A stretch of 64,000 bases of DNA, from NCBI GenBank assembly GCA_006386115.1, contig VFIW01000057.1, forward strand, positions 237,564 through 301,563, written 5' to 3'. This stretch comes from Globisporangium splendens. Its lineage: Eukaryota > Oomycota > Peronosporomycetes > Pythiales > Pythiaceae. Shown here in pieces: positions 19,425 through 29,569 of the stretch (its first letter is position 1; each line of letters begins with the position of its first letter). Both the position numbers and the translations under genes were made by a program. Under the pieces are notes generated by a model, which searched no databases, was not told where the DNA came from, and saw only the letters and a list, made by a program, of their open reading frames with translations.

Positions 19425-22400
19425 TTGTTGGAGCGTCGTGGTGCCGCGAGCAATGGGAGCACGCGCTAAATTATACGTTGTCCCTTTCTTGTCGAGGAGC
19501 CATCCATCCGATACAGTCGAGCAGCATCGCAACCATTCTGCGCAGAAGGTACCTCTCAGCTTCCTCCGCGTTGACATGAGTGTGGCAAGATCTGGGGTCA
19601 TTAACCGTTCGACATCGATGTAGTAGCCTCCATTTTGCCAGGCTGCGCCTTCGTAGCCCTTGGTGAGGATTTCCGCGCACTGTCGGATGCCTCTGGTTTC
19701 AGCGTCTGTGTAGCAGAGTGCGTGAGCCTGCCTGACAATGCCAGCACCTGTGTCCCATAGCGACGAACTCAATGTTCGAGTCACCGGAGAGAGAGAAACT
19801 GACGGGGTGATGTAGACCCGTTGCGGCATTCCGCGCGCCAGCAAGATGTCTCCTATCAAGGCTTCGAAGTCCGTCGCATTCGCAGCCCATCTCGCTACTG
19901 TCGCCGCACTGAGTGTGAGCAATTCAGTCTTGATGCTTGGCATCGAGATGCCACCGTCGTGCAGCGCGAGTTCCGCCTGCTCCTCGCTGAGCCAGGCTTT
20001 TCTGGCGCGTCCGTCCTTTTTACCCCACACGAAAGCTTTCGTGAAACGCTGCAGTTTGTTTACAACCGCCTCTGAGGGCCAAGCATGTCGCGCGATGTAC
20101 AATACTTTTGGCACGATGACAGCACGCGCAATCTCGGCACGTTGAGTGACCGAATGGGTCTTGGCGACCGCAAGGGAGAGTCTCGCCGCGAGAGCTTGTT
20201 CGCAGGTCTTCCAATTGGCGTCAGAGGAATCGGACGTTCCAACCCGAATGCCTAGATACCTGCAACTGTCGCCACCGCGGAGAATAGGAATGCCGTGAGT
20301 AGCGTCGCTCCGAGTTTCATCAGTCGTTCCCAGCGGAACGCATATTGATTTGCTCAGATTGACTCGGAGACCTGAGACATCACCGAATCGTTGTAGCACT
20401 TCGACGACTTTAGGGATTGCAGCACTGTCGTTCAGATAGATCGCGGTGTCGTCGGCAAACCCGCTTACCCTCAAATCCGCGCGTATTCCTCCACATTCCA
20501 AATCCACCCCTGGGAAGTCTGGCATCGCTTCAATGATTCGATACAGGACGTCCAATGCAATGATAAAGAGCAACGGAGCTAACGGACATCCCTGTCGGAT
20601 TCCGCACGTGACACGTATCGATCTCGATAAGAAACCATTCACGAGAAAGCGACAAGTGGTTTCGCTGTGTAGGGCTTCAACCGTGTCGCAAAATTGTTTC
20701 GGGAACCCGTACAGTCGTAGCACACGGGTGAGGAAATCCCGACTCAGCGAGTCGTACGCTTTTGCGAAATCCAGCAGAAGGGCAATCACCTTTTCGAGAC
20801 GCGGATTCAGCTTGGCAAGTTTTTGCACTGCAGAGAACGTATCGATCGGCGTGTGTATCGATCTTCCTGACACAAAGCCGGCTTGAAGAGGATGGACAAT
20901 GTCGGGTAGACATGGGATCAGTCTCGTCGCAAACACACGTGTGTAGATCTTGTAGTCCGTGTTAAGTAGCGCGATGGGTCGATGGTCGAGAGGCACCGCT
21001 GCCGTCCGGGACTTTTTGATGCAATGGATGTTGGCTGCACGGAAAGAATCTGGGATGACACCCGTGGAATACCACAGATTGAACAGAATCAGGAACAGCG
21101 GAACCAAATGCGCCTCGTTATCACGGTACCAGTCGTTCCCCAGCTCGTCAGGGCCATGAGCTTTGCTTCTCTTGCACCGTTTGATTGCTGCGCATATCTC
21201 CTCATCCGATATTGGGTCAGTAAGCGATGTCAGCAGATCTTCGCACTCGGGAGGGGCAACTTGCTGCAAGTACGTTTGAATCTCATCCACTCCCGCTTGC
21301 TGTTGCTGCATTGTCGGTCCCCATCCTTTCGCCATCACGTCTGCTAGAGCTTTCGGCGTATACTGTGAGCCAACCTTCTGAGGTCCCAGCGAGTATATGG
21401 TGTTGTCTCCAAACTTCGTGGAGATCCGTCTGAAGAATTCCTTGCTGGACCTCAATGGGTGGTGGGCGTGCGCTCTGCGTAACCGCAATGCTTTTGCCTC
21501 CTGCCACTTGAGTTTGCACTCCGCTATCTGCTTGCGGATGAGACGACTTCTTCGTGTACTATCCAGGTCGTCGCCATCACTTGACTCGGTCGATATGAAA
21601 GTTGGCACCGATTCTGGAGTGCCGCTCTCACGAAGATCTTCGTGCAATCTTCTTAGTTTTTGCCGATAGCTGTTGCGCAATTTCGATGCGCATTCCTTTT
21701 TTACCCCAAGGTAAGCTAACTTCAGTCGCAGCTTGGCGTCGTCCCACCAATCCGCTGCTAATTTGGCTTGACGCTCGAGACTTGACTCCGAGGCGAGAAG
21801 GGACTCCAGGTCGTCTACTGCAGTGTCAAAGAACTTGGCTGCCACGTCCTCCGCTTTCTCGGCTGCATACTCGGGGACAGGGTACACTTTCCGTGACTTC
21901 TTGACATAGATAATCTTGTCCGGCGCAGCCACTCTTAGCGACACACCATTGTGATCCGAGTAGGGACCAGGAATGCATTGCGAAGTACTCCTAATCCATT
22001 CGTCATGCTCCATGGAGATGTACCATCGATCTAAGCGGCTTGATTCGAACTGTCCTGTTGCCATCGTATATTCGTATGTGTGGTGACGCCGATGGAAAGC
22101 TGGTAGGTCCCTCTTATCACTTGCCGTATCGATGTCTCTCTGCAGAACATCCACCAACCCCCAAGTTCGAAGGAGCGTCCGAAGACTAAGCGAGTCGTGC
22201 GCCAACGCCGTTCGCTGGAGCGATCTGTCCGCCATCGGATGCAACGTGCAGTTGAAGTCACCACCGAACAAGATGGGACCTGTATGGTGCACTGGGAGTT
22301 GCGCCAGCCTCTGATAAAGTGCTTCGCGCATAGCTCGATCAGTTGGAGCATATATATTGACGAGCAAGAAAGTTTCTCCGTGGAACTCGGTCGTCACCGC

Positions 22401-23006
22401 CATCCAATGCGGAGACCAGAGATCCTGCTTATACGGTTTCAACTCTTGCACTTGCGAGTATGGATTCCGTAGGATGGCGACACCTCCTTTCCTTCCGCTG
22501 CCGGCACTCCAATGAGAGAAGATCCCTCCTTCCTGCGATGGATCGAATCCCCAGTGCCTGCTGTGCATCGCGCTCATTTTGGATACTTCGTGTTCCTCTA
22601 CATGCGTCTCTTGAAGGAAGATGACATCGTGAGCACCCTCACTATCCGTTTGTCGAAAATGATTAAACCAAGCCGTGATGTTGTTCGTCGTCTTGGTGAA
22701 CCCCATCACATTTTGCGTGTGCATCCCGATCGTGGCTTCGTGTCTCATCATCTTCCGACGCTGCACCTTGGTCCGCCGTTTCTGACTCTGGAGCTTGCGA
22801 GAGTGATCCTGAAATTGAGTACGCATCAAATCAGCTTTGCACTCTGGCTCCACCGACGCGAAGAAGTCCGTCATGACTGCCTGTGGCCGAGGCAATGGGT
22901 TTCCGGTGACTCCCTTGGGATCCAAGAGAGTGGGCATCGTCGAGTTGATGGGATTGGCTGTGGAGTTTTGTCGTCGTGCATTGGTGCACAGTGTGGAGAG
23001 TGACAT
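19401..23006 (-). CDS. LINE family-2 ORF2: endonuclease and reverse transcriptase, 3'-truncated
   Basis: One open frame, started here at the first ATG after the ORF1 stop (23006); the frame is open back to 23261 inside ORF1, so the true start is uncertain. It has an APE-type endonuclease (HTQNVMGF, FLQETHVEE, FGGDFNCTLH, SRLDRWYIS, YSDHNGV) and a full RT: DHRPIALLNTDYKIY, QAGFVSGR, FAKAYDSL, GIRQGCPLAPLLF, catalytic FADD at about 20455, and YLGIRVG. It runs to TTLQQ and then into foreign sequence (DLVFSLK, stop at 19401-19403), so the connection, zinc knuckle and RNase H are missing. Otherwise no frame break is seen, which suggests recent truncation. Confidence 0.85.
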   Translation of the reverse strand: MSLSTLCTNARRQNSTANPINSTMPTLLDPKGVTGNPLPRPQAVMTDFFASVEPECKADLMRTQFQDHSRKLQSQKRRTKVQRRKMMRHEATIGMHTQNVMGFTKTTNNITAWFNHFRQTDSEGAHDVIFLQETHVEEHEVSKMSAMHSRHWGFDPSQEGGIFSHWSAGSGRKGGVAILRNPYSQVQELKPYKQDLWSPHWMAVTTEFHGETFLLVNIYAPTDRAMREALYQRLAQLPVHHTGPILFGGDFNCTLHPMADRSLQRTALAHDSLSLRTLLRTWGLVDVLQRDIDTASDKRDLPAFHRRHHTYEYTMATGQFESSRLDRWYISMEHDEWIRSTSQCIPGPYSDHNGVSLRVAAPDKIIYVKKSRKVYPVPEYAAEKAEDVAAKFFDTAVDDLESLLASESSLERQAKLAADWWDDAKLRLKLAYLGVKKECASKLRNSYRQKLRRLHEDLRESGTPESVPTFISTESSDGDDLDSTRRSRLIRKQIAECKLKWQEAKALRLRRAHAHHPLRSSKEFFRRISTKFGDNTIYSLGPQKVGSQYTPKALADVMAKGWGPTMQQQQAGVDEIQTYLQQVAPPECEDLLTSLTDPISDEEICAAIKRCKRSKAHGPDELGNDWYRDNEAHLVPLFLILFNLWYSTGVIPDSFRAANIHCIKKSRTAAVPLDHRPIALLNTDYKIYTRVFATRLIPCLPDIVHPLQAGFVSGRSIHTPIDTFSAVQKLAKLNPRLEKVIALLLDFAKAYDSLSRDFLTRVLRLYGFPKQFCDTVEALHSETTCRFLVNGFLSRSIRVTCGIRQGCPLAPLLFIIALDVLYRIIEAMPDFPGVDLECGGIRADLRVSGFADDTAIYLNDSAAIPKVVEVLQRFGDVSGLRVNLSKSICVPLGTTDETRSDATHGIPILRGGDSCRYLGIRVGTSDSSDANWKTCEQALAARLSLAVAKTHSVTQRAEIARAVIVPKVLYIARHAWPSEAVVNKLQRFTKAFVWGKKDGRARKAWLSEEQAELALHDGGISMPSIKTELLTLSAATVARWAANATDFEALIGDILLARGMPQRVYITPSVSLSPVTRTLSSSLWDTGAGIVRQAHALCYTDAETRGIRQCAEILTKGYEGAAWQNGGYYIDVERLMTPDLATLMSTRRKLRGTFCAEWLRCCSTVSDGWLLDKKGTTYNLARAPIARGTTTLQQDLVFSLK

Positions 23007-25363
23007 GACGTCAAACCGAGATAGTACGGAGAGAACAGGCTCTCCGTGCTTAGAGGTGGTGTGCCGATCCACCCCCAAGCTAAAGGCACCAGCGGTGCCC
23101 TTAACTCCTATCTGAGATCTCTTGGCAGCCGACTTCACATCGACCAGCCAAGAGACCCCAAGATTTTGTCGTGACGATCTCTTCCACGACTTCACGCAGG
23201 AATTCATTCCCCCAGTACTGTTGAGCTTTTGTGTCCGGCATAACTGAGCCAACAATAGCATCTGCCGGCATGGTTCGCGGCATGACGATACTCACCACGT
23301 TGAGGATTGCCCATTTTTCTTTTCCGATTGGTTCGACTGGTTCGATTGGCTCTTCAATAGTAGCTGTTAAGAGTGAGGCATCTTGCTTGTTCAGCCAGGA
23401 CCATCGTGCTATATCGTCTGTTAGACACCACCGAATAGAGCCTTGCTTGCAACCGAGAATAGCAGATGCCCAAGTCGTACAAGTTTCCCTCACTTTCGCG
23501 CTAAGTGCATCGTCCGTCGCATGGTGCTGGATGAGAGCGAGTTGCGATTGACTGTTGATGATATTGCCCAGTTCAATCAATTTCTTGCTTGAAAAACTGC
23601 GCAGCACATCCAGTGGGAATGGAAGGGCTCTCAGCAGCGCGACCAGAGCATCCGCATAACCTGTCACCAAGGTATCCAACTTCGCCACGTCCCTATGGAG
23701 AATCGCAGGAATAGCATGAGTTTTCTTCAGCCGATTGTTGTGAGCCCAGACGTCCATAGCTGCGCAGTTTGCGGAATGTCGCTGTTTTCGAATCACCAGT
23801 TCAGCTTTCGTGAGTGTTGCAATTTCAGCTCGCGTTCCAACCATCCTGCGTAAAAGTGTCTCACGTCGACGGTTCAAGGTCTCTTGTTGGGGCTGAGGGA
23901 GCAAAGTTGGTGAATTGCCCACTTCCGTTCCTACCACCGGAGTCACTGGGAAACGATTGCTACCTTGCACTGAAATGTTTGCGCTCGCATCATCGGGATT
24001 GTCCGTCTCATTTGACCTCTCCGTCCTGAGGATTCCAGAGCGGAGAGCTGTGAAGTGGGATGCCTCTGATGCACCACGTCCGCATAGCAAAATACAAGGG
24101 TGATGATGCATCTCTTCACAAAAGGTAGTCGTCGCTGCACCGTCTCGTAGGATGCGCATTTCCGTCGTCCTGTCCTCTGTGCCGTCGCAGAATGTCCGAA
24201 CAGGTGTGTACTGCACGAGATACGTAGCGCCGTCAGTTTGGACATCCAGCACGTAAATGCTGCGGTCAAGCGCAAGTGCCGTCATTCGAAGCTCGTCAGT
24301 TCCACCCCAATATTTCCGTGGTAGAATGTCCGAAACCGGTACTGCCGCTGCTGTGCGCAGGTGCTGTCCAACGATGTCGATCAGCTCTTCCTGAGAATGC
24401 TCCTCTTGGCTGGAGGAGTCGGTATAACGATTGAACAATTGTGCTGCATCGATTTGATTCGCGTGTACCTCCCGCTCTAGTCGTTCCAACAGCGTCGTTG
24501 AGACCGTTGCCCGGAGCCTCTCGGTTTGCTCACCGCGATCTTTCCCTTGGAGGATTGACGGGTGAGTCTCGTGCAACGCATCACGAAGGGCGAAGTAAAG
24601 GCAATGTCCATTCGCTGGGTTTGGAATCTCAGAAAGTTTGAGCCGAGCGTTCCACTCTGAGATGGAGACGGGTGCAGTGTCAGCAGGTTTCGTATCGACG
24701 ACGTCACAATCCGAGTCAGACTCAGCGGAATTAGATACCTCTGTTTTGGTGACTGGGTCAGTTCTCCCAGAGCGCGGCGCTGAATTCACCACTGCTGCCT
24801 CGATTTTTTCGGCAAAATGCCCTTTGCGTCTCCGAGTCCGCATCAACGTGGCCGCATGATCCTCTCGTTGTCGTTGCACAGAGCGATGTTGCACTGCCTC
24901 ATCCAATCGCTGGCGCCTCAAAAGCTGCAATGCCTTAGGAGCCGCTGGTGGGATCACTGGGGCATTCGCCGTGATTGGGGTCGTCGGTGCTTCGACCATC
25001 GAGATGTCACCGTCAAATACCCCGATCGTTGGTTCCTGCACTGGTGCATTCATATTCCCAAAATGGTCGAGACTTGCTTGTAGATCAGGAGGAAAGGGAA
25101 CCGGTTCAGCATGCTGCGGCGGAGTCACCGTGCCCAAGTCGTCAAACCGCATGGTCTCATCCAAAGACATTTCAGTACGATCAGGTGGCACTAATAGTGG
25201 GTCTGAGGAAGGATGGGGGACAGGAGCATTTGATGTCGACGCTTTGGCTTCCTTCGGAGGCTGGTCGGCTATTTTGCCGCTCAAACCCACATCTTCTTTT
25301 GGTTTTTGCTGGACTTGATTGCTATTTTTATTAGCGAAGTGCGACTCCAAGGTGAGTCGAATT
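19425..25363 (-). mobile_element. Truncated family-2 LINE on the minus strand
   Basis: It contains most of ORF1 and ORF2 through RT. In its own 5'->3' sense it starts at 25363, fused to the M96-like gene fragment, and stops at 19425, inside ORF2 just after RT. Its end matches chimeric copy A at 9885. Both ends are therefore rearrangement points rather than natural LINE ends. The region 19425-20942 is an inverted near-copy of 8368-9885. Confidence 0.85.
23101..25363 (-). CDS. LINE family-2 ORF1 with OTU-like domain, 5'-truncated
   Basis: About 750 codons are open from the fusion point, and the frame has no native start because the 5' end is lost. An OTU-like cysteine protease domain is clear: catalytic Cys in NGHCLYFALRDAL (about 24600), a WGGTDELRMTALAL block and a late His in ASHFTALRS (about 24040). 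Family 1 has the same domain with little sequence identity, so the OTU is an old property of these ORF1s. No CCHC knuckle is present in the remaining part; by analogy it would have been upstream. The C-terminal ~250 residues are helical and of unknown role. Confidence 0.75.
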
Positions 25364-26222
25364 TCATTGAAGCATGCCACATCGCATTAGAAGCTATGTG
25401 CGCGTCAAACGGTAAGAGTCGGGTGTTGACAAGTTCACTGCAATGAACTCGCTGTCCATTCTTCAAGTGCAGTTTCCTGGTATGCGAATACTCAACACCT
25501 TCATCCAGCATCCTGCCAATACCACTTTCGCGAATCACGTCGTCCGTTCTCGCATACGCACCGGCTAGTTCTGCCTTCAGTCGCTCAAGCACAACGGAGT
25601 CTTCCCACTCCATACACCTTCTCTGCTCGTTTTCTAGCACACCGCAGTGAGTCGAACTCTGCTTGGATCGCTCGGTCAAGATCTCCCACAGTCGCTTCAT
25701 CGTATTTGCATTTTCTTCCACCATGGCTTTGAGGTATTTGCTCTCACTCTCGGCCTTCTGCTTCCCTTGTAATTGGCGGTCAGCGAGACGGCGCCACGTG
25801 GGTGCAAGCGCGTTTCCCACTTGCGCAGAGGTTTCCCTCTCGTTCCGTAATGCGGCCACTTCCTTTGCCAGCTCGGTGGCCTGTTTCCGGAAAAACTCGA
25901 GTTCAGCTTTCTCCCTGTCGCGCGTGGAGTTTCGGCTGCGCTTCTTCTTGGCCGGTTTTGTTGCCGCCGTCGGTTCCAGTTCCGCTGGACTGCTACTGCT
26001 GTCCCCGCTTCTCTCGTTCTCATTTTCAGCTCCGGCATCCAGTTGAGCAGCTACGTACTGGGCGTTAGAAGCAGCAGGGGATGGGGCTGGGATAGCACCG
26101 AGGGGAACAGCATCGAAGGAGTCGAGCAGCGCCTCGGACTCCGTCAGCAGCTCGTCCACGTCGCTGATGAAGCTGTGGAGGCCGCTTGCTTCCTTCTCCG
26201 TCGCCACGGCACGTTCGTCCAT
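25363..26222 (-). pseudogene. 5' part of M96-like gene, cut by LINE fusion
   Basis: Mirror copy of 32433-33292. It encodes the first ~287 residues, with the basic/leucine-rich region, of the protein that is complete at 32433-33809. After 25363 the reading runs into family-2 LINE ORF1 in another frame and stops at 25281. The START-like C-terminal half is missing, so it is probably non-functional, although the N-terminal bZIP-like half would be intact if made. Confidence 0.85.
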
Positions 26223-26369
26223 TTTGGTGTGTTCTTTTATCTTCATCGACGAAAACAAACGTCCTTGCAACATTGTACATTCGTGCAACATTCTACTCAA
26301 AGCGACACTGAAAGAAAGAAAGGTGGTCTATATTTAACTGGTACTGTGGCTCAAAGGCTGCTGTGAAGG

Positions 26370-27359
26370 TTAAGACGCCTGAAACTGATGAATCAAGTTG
26401 GTCAGCGACCTTGATGACTGGAATGTTTCTAAATCTTTGTGTATGTCTCCGTTCAGGAGATCTCGTAGGTGGTCGAATCGCAATTTGTCGACCTGATCGT
26501 TTGCGCTGTATACATCGTGGTGGCTTTCGAGTCCATCGCTATGTTTGCCATGTTGTCCGCAGCTTTATTGAATTCTCGCTTGACGTGGTGCCATGAGATC
26601 CAAGCAACGTTGCCGCTAAGTTGTTCAATTCGGAGTGCCGTGGCTTGGAGAGTTGTTGCATGTGTGACGGTCATTCCATCCATTCGTGCGATGAGCATAC
26701 TGCTGTCGCCGACGCCTTCGAGATGTGTTGCTGAGAAACTCAGGTGTGACCATGCTGCTGCTAGGGCGTCCTTGAGTGCTTCATACTCGCAGTAGTTGTT
26801 GGTAACATGTGGTCCTTTGTCCACGTTCCCTCTGAGTTGGAGCCTCCACTTGTTGGAGACGCCTGACCATTGCTCGAGGACCCAGCCGCTGCCTCCTGGA
26901 CCAGGGTTCCCTCTCGATCCCCCGTTGAAGAAAAGCAAGAATTGTCATCGATCGGAAGACACCGATCTACTTGGGGACGAGAATCGTGAGTGAGGATGCT
27001 GACAAAGCCGCGCAGTACCGTACTGGCCAGTGCGTCGTCGTCCGTTCTCGCGTTCGATTCCATGAGCAGTCGCAGGTTGGTCATGCCTTTGCGGATGTAG
27101 GTGTCGCTGATCGCTTGTTGAGCAAGAATGGAGGCAGCATCAATCATCGTTGAGCAGTTGGTTGCGTTGTCTCCAGATGGCCGCCAGAGTCCCCCCACAC
27201 ATATATCTCCACAGCAGGCTCGCCATCGGGAAGATGTGGTCCTAACGTTTCTCTCGCTCATCCCCCTCAGGGAGTGAGGCTTGGATCTGGTCCCATGCGT
27301 GCGTTGGTGCGTCAGGAACGGTTAAGCTGAAAATGACCACTGCTGGGTGGTCCGTGAGC
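26370..27359 (-). mobile_element. Family-2 LINE 3' fragment (left arm)
   Basis: Mirror of 31296-32285. It holds the end of the RT ORF, the ATGATTGA overlap and a damaged RNase H domain (26453-26938 in the minus frame). The first catalytic Asp is replaced by Asn (FFNGGSRGNPGPGG). It lies directly upstream of the M96-like fragment. Confidence 0.8.
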
Positions 27360-27727
27360 AGCAGTACGCTGTATTTGTAGCTGACGTGAACAGTCTTGAT
27401 TCCACCTCGACGATTATGTCTTCCTGTTAACAGGCAGCAAGTACAGACTGTCGCAATGCTGTAGTTTTATGTGCCCATCCTCAATACTAAACTAGTATAA
27501 CAGATGATCCCACTTTGAAGTAAACTGTGACTCACGACACGTTGAAAAATAACTGCACATCAACTAGGTGTTGCAGTTGCGATATGAAGCATATACGACG
27601 TGGATAAACCCTAATGGATTGTGGTCTGGGGTCTGAAGAATGTGATTCACTCATTTGACTTGATTTCTCTGCGCACATCACGCCTTTCTTGAGTTTACGT
27701 GCACTTTGTTGCATCAATGCAACTATA
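27360..27727. other. Unassigned segment between LINE fragments (left arm)
   Basis: About 370 bp with no ORF or repeat that I recognise; the mirror is 30928-31295. It is AT-richer than the neighbouring LINE pieces. Confidence 0.6.
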
Positions 27728-27746
27728 TCATGCCGTACGCCATGTT

Positions 27747-28341
27747 TTGACGGAGGCGCTCGGGGAAATCCTGGACCAGAAGGCAGTGGCTGGGTGCTAT
27801 TGCTATTCCACGACAGCACCAAGACGTGGCAGCTCAAGGCGTGTGGGTACATGTACATGGGACCAATGGTCACCAACAACTGGTGTGAATACAATGCGCT
27901 GAAAGACGGATTGGCGCAATGCGGACGGATCCTCCAAAAATATGACATTTGTCTCGAAGTCTACTGAGACAGCCAAATGATCGTAGCAGTGCACAACGGA
28001 GTCGCGACGATAAAAGAACCAGCTCTCCTACAGATCAACCAAAGGGTTCAGAAGCTCTGCGGCCAATTTGCGTGGATGACATGGAGCCACACCAAACGAG
28101 AGTACAACAAGATGGCCGATTTTCTGGCAAATACAGCAATGAACGCGAAGAGCTCCAAAGTGCTAACAGAACACACGAGCGGCTTGGACACACCCTTTTG
28201 GGCCACGGTCGAAGCTCACCTCGCAAATGATATCAGAGCTAGCCCCTCTGCCATGAGACAAACACCGCTCTCGTCGGTTTTATCGAGACTTCGGCGTTCT
28301 TAAACTTTACATGTCGGTATAAGTTCAATAGAATTGCTTTC
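27747..28341 (+). pseudogene. Family-1-type LINE RNase H fragment (left arm)
   Basis: A 5'-truncated LINE tail starting in the RNase H domain (DGGARGNPGPEGSG, NWCEYNALKDGL, then an in-frame TGA before DSQMIVAV; NKMADFLANTAMN) and ending ...SRLRRS, stop. The 3' UTR ends in agttcaatagaattgctttc, as in copy B. The internal TGA (27965-27967) makes it a pseudogene. A 19-bp putative target duplication precedes it at 27728-27746. The matching 3' copy is absent here but present next to the right arm. Confidence 0.8.
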
Positions 28342-28489
28342 ACTCATATCCAAATAAGAACGCGAGTTCATCCCGTATATGTTGGCAAATCTTTCTAACC
28401 GATTGGGATCATACCATACCATCAGTAACTCCTGACATAGCATCTTATTTTCATAAGTGCGCAACACCACACGAAGAGCGACTACGCAC
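28342..28489. other. Start of inverted-repeat spacer
   Basis: Sequence unique in the window, between the left arm and the P450-like fragment; nothing recognisable. Confidence 0.5.
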
Positions 28490-28627
28490 AAAGTACTCGT
28501 GGATGAACGGATCGTGCTTGAAGAACTCGGGCTGCATGCCGAGGAGCGGCCAGTGCTTTGGTCCAGGGATCGGCGCGAGGCCCTTGTCGATGCGCAGCTT
28601 GCCTAAGCGACCGGTGCGACGATATTT
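28490..28627 (-). pseudogene. Cytochrome P450-like N-terminal fragment
   Basis: About 46 residues read LGKLRIDKGLAPIPGPKHWP, then LLGMQPEFFKHDPFIHEYF. The (I/L)PGPK.WPLLG proline-rich hinge, after the membrane anchor, is characteristic of microsomal cytochromes P450. No heme-binding or helix-I part follows within the spacer, and the frame ends shortly after. It is probably what is left of a gene cut by the rearrangement at 28341. The call rests on one motif. Confidence 0.4.
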
Positions 28628-28833
28628 CATACATTTTTCCGGACAAGCCAATGTCTCCTATCTGTTGGACACGTATGTTCCCTGTCGGTATCGTCCTTTT
28701 CAACACATCAACAAAAGTCATCAGCAAGCCAGCGAATATCCAGAGTCAGAACATGTGCATGCAATTACTTTTAGTGTGGTGTCGTGTTCGTGAATTCACA
28801 CTGTGCAAAGCAGCGTCTTACAACATGCGCAAT

Positions 28834-29469
28834 CTACTTCTTGGTGGAAAACGCCTCGTAGCTCGTCATCACATTCTTGTATTCGCTGACATGACGGCCG
28901 AACAGCGCACCGAGTCCCTCCACGTCCCTGCGCCAGTCGCGGTGGAGCTCGGCTGCCATGGCGAACCACGTCAGTGGCTGCGCGCCAGCAGCCACCATAC
29001 GATCCACAGCAGCCTGACGCGTGATCTCGTTGAACGTGCCCGACGCGTCCACAATCACAAACACCTCGTAACCCGCTTCCAGCGCTGACAGCACAGGAAA
29101 CGACACGCACACCTCCGTCACGACACCCGCGACGATCAGCTGCTTCTTGCCTGTGGCTTTGACGGCACGCACAAAGTCCGCGTTGTCCCACGCGTTAATC
29201 TCTCCTGGTCGCGCGATGTACGGCGCATCTGGAAACAGCGCCTTCACTTCCGGCAGGATCGGACCGTTCGGGCCATCCTCGAAACTCGTCGTGAGGATCG
29301 TCGGCAGGTTGAAGTATTTGGCTGATTCCGCCAATGCCAGCACGTTGTTTTTGAACTTTTCTGGCTCCTGGTCACGCACAAGCGACAGAAGACCCGTCTG
29401 GTGGTCCACCAGCAGCACAGCAGCGTTGTTGATGTCAAGGCGGTTATACTTGAAGTTTTGTAGGGACAT
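28834..29469 (-). CDS. YcaC-like isochorismatase-family hydrolase
   Basis: The 211-residue product is close to the length of bacterial YcaC (about 208) and strikingly similar to it throughout, e.g. RPGEINAWDN, KKQLIVAGVVTEVCVSFP, DASGTFNEITR and ELHRDWR. The putative catalytic residues are Asp22 (LLVDHQTG), a basic residue in ARPG (Arg87) and the nucleophilic Cys121 (TEVCVSFP). YcaC's natural substrate is not established; the family hydrolyses C-N or ether bonds. There is no signal peptide. The start at 29469 is preferred over an upstream in-frame ATG (29568) because the initiator at 29535-29550 lies between them. No intron is needed. It is a single-copy gene sitting in the spacer of the inverted repeat, and its bacterial character suggests old horizontal transfer. 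Confidence 0.9.
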   Translation of the reverse strand: MSLQNFKYNRLDINNAAVLLVDHQTGLLSLVRDQEPEKFKNNVLALAESAKYFNLPTILTTSFEDGPNGPILPEVKALFPDAPYIARPGEINAWDNADFVRAVKATGKKQLIVAGVVTEVCVSFPVLSALEAGYEVFVIVDASGTFNEITRQAAVDRMVAAGAQPLTWFAMAAELHRDWRRDVEGLGALFGRHVSEYKNVMTSYEAFSTKK

Positions 29470-29534
29470 GGTGCTCGTCGTGGTTGGTCGTGGACAACTT
29501 GGTGGTTGGCTGGGCTTGTGTGCGTCGAAGACGG

Positions 29535-29550
29535 TAAATTGAAGAATGAG
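29535..29550 (-). promoter_or_regulatory. Oomycete initiator (Inr plus flanking region) for the YcaC-like gene
   Basis: On the minus strand the sequence reads CTCATTCTTCAATTTA. This fits the oomycete core promoter consensus, a TCATTYY initiator followed by CAATTT. It lies about 65-80 nt upstream of the ATG at 29469, a normal 5' UTR length. It is the best sequence evidence for both the host lineage and the start choice. Confidence 0.75.
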
Positions 29551-29569
29551 ATGCATGACGCAACGCACA

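Larger units (their letters stand above)
25363..28341 (+). repeat. Left arm of a 2979-bp inverted repeat
   Basis: Position i pairs with 58655-i along the whole arm. All encoded fragments and their spacing match the right arm (30314-33292) with no indel that I can detect. The arm contains (outer to inner) the 5' part of an M96-like gene, a family-2 LINE 3' fragment, about 370 bp of unassigned DNA and a family-1-type RNase H fragment. The inner edge falls within the last bases of that LINE fragment, and the outer edge is the M96/LINE junction. Confidence 0.93.

Noticed and set aside
19400..25363. Twin-priming inversion as an explanation for the head-to-head LINEs
   Set aside because: In twin priming the inverted segment lies 5' of the sense 3' end within one insertion. 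Here the orientation is the reverse, the RT region is duplicated and no target duplication is seen.
29470..29568. Longer start (244 codons) for the isochorismatase-family gene
   Set aside because: The extra 33 residues are unlike the family, and the upstream ATG lies outside the transcript predicted from the oomycete initiator at 29535-29550.
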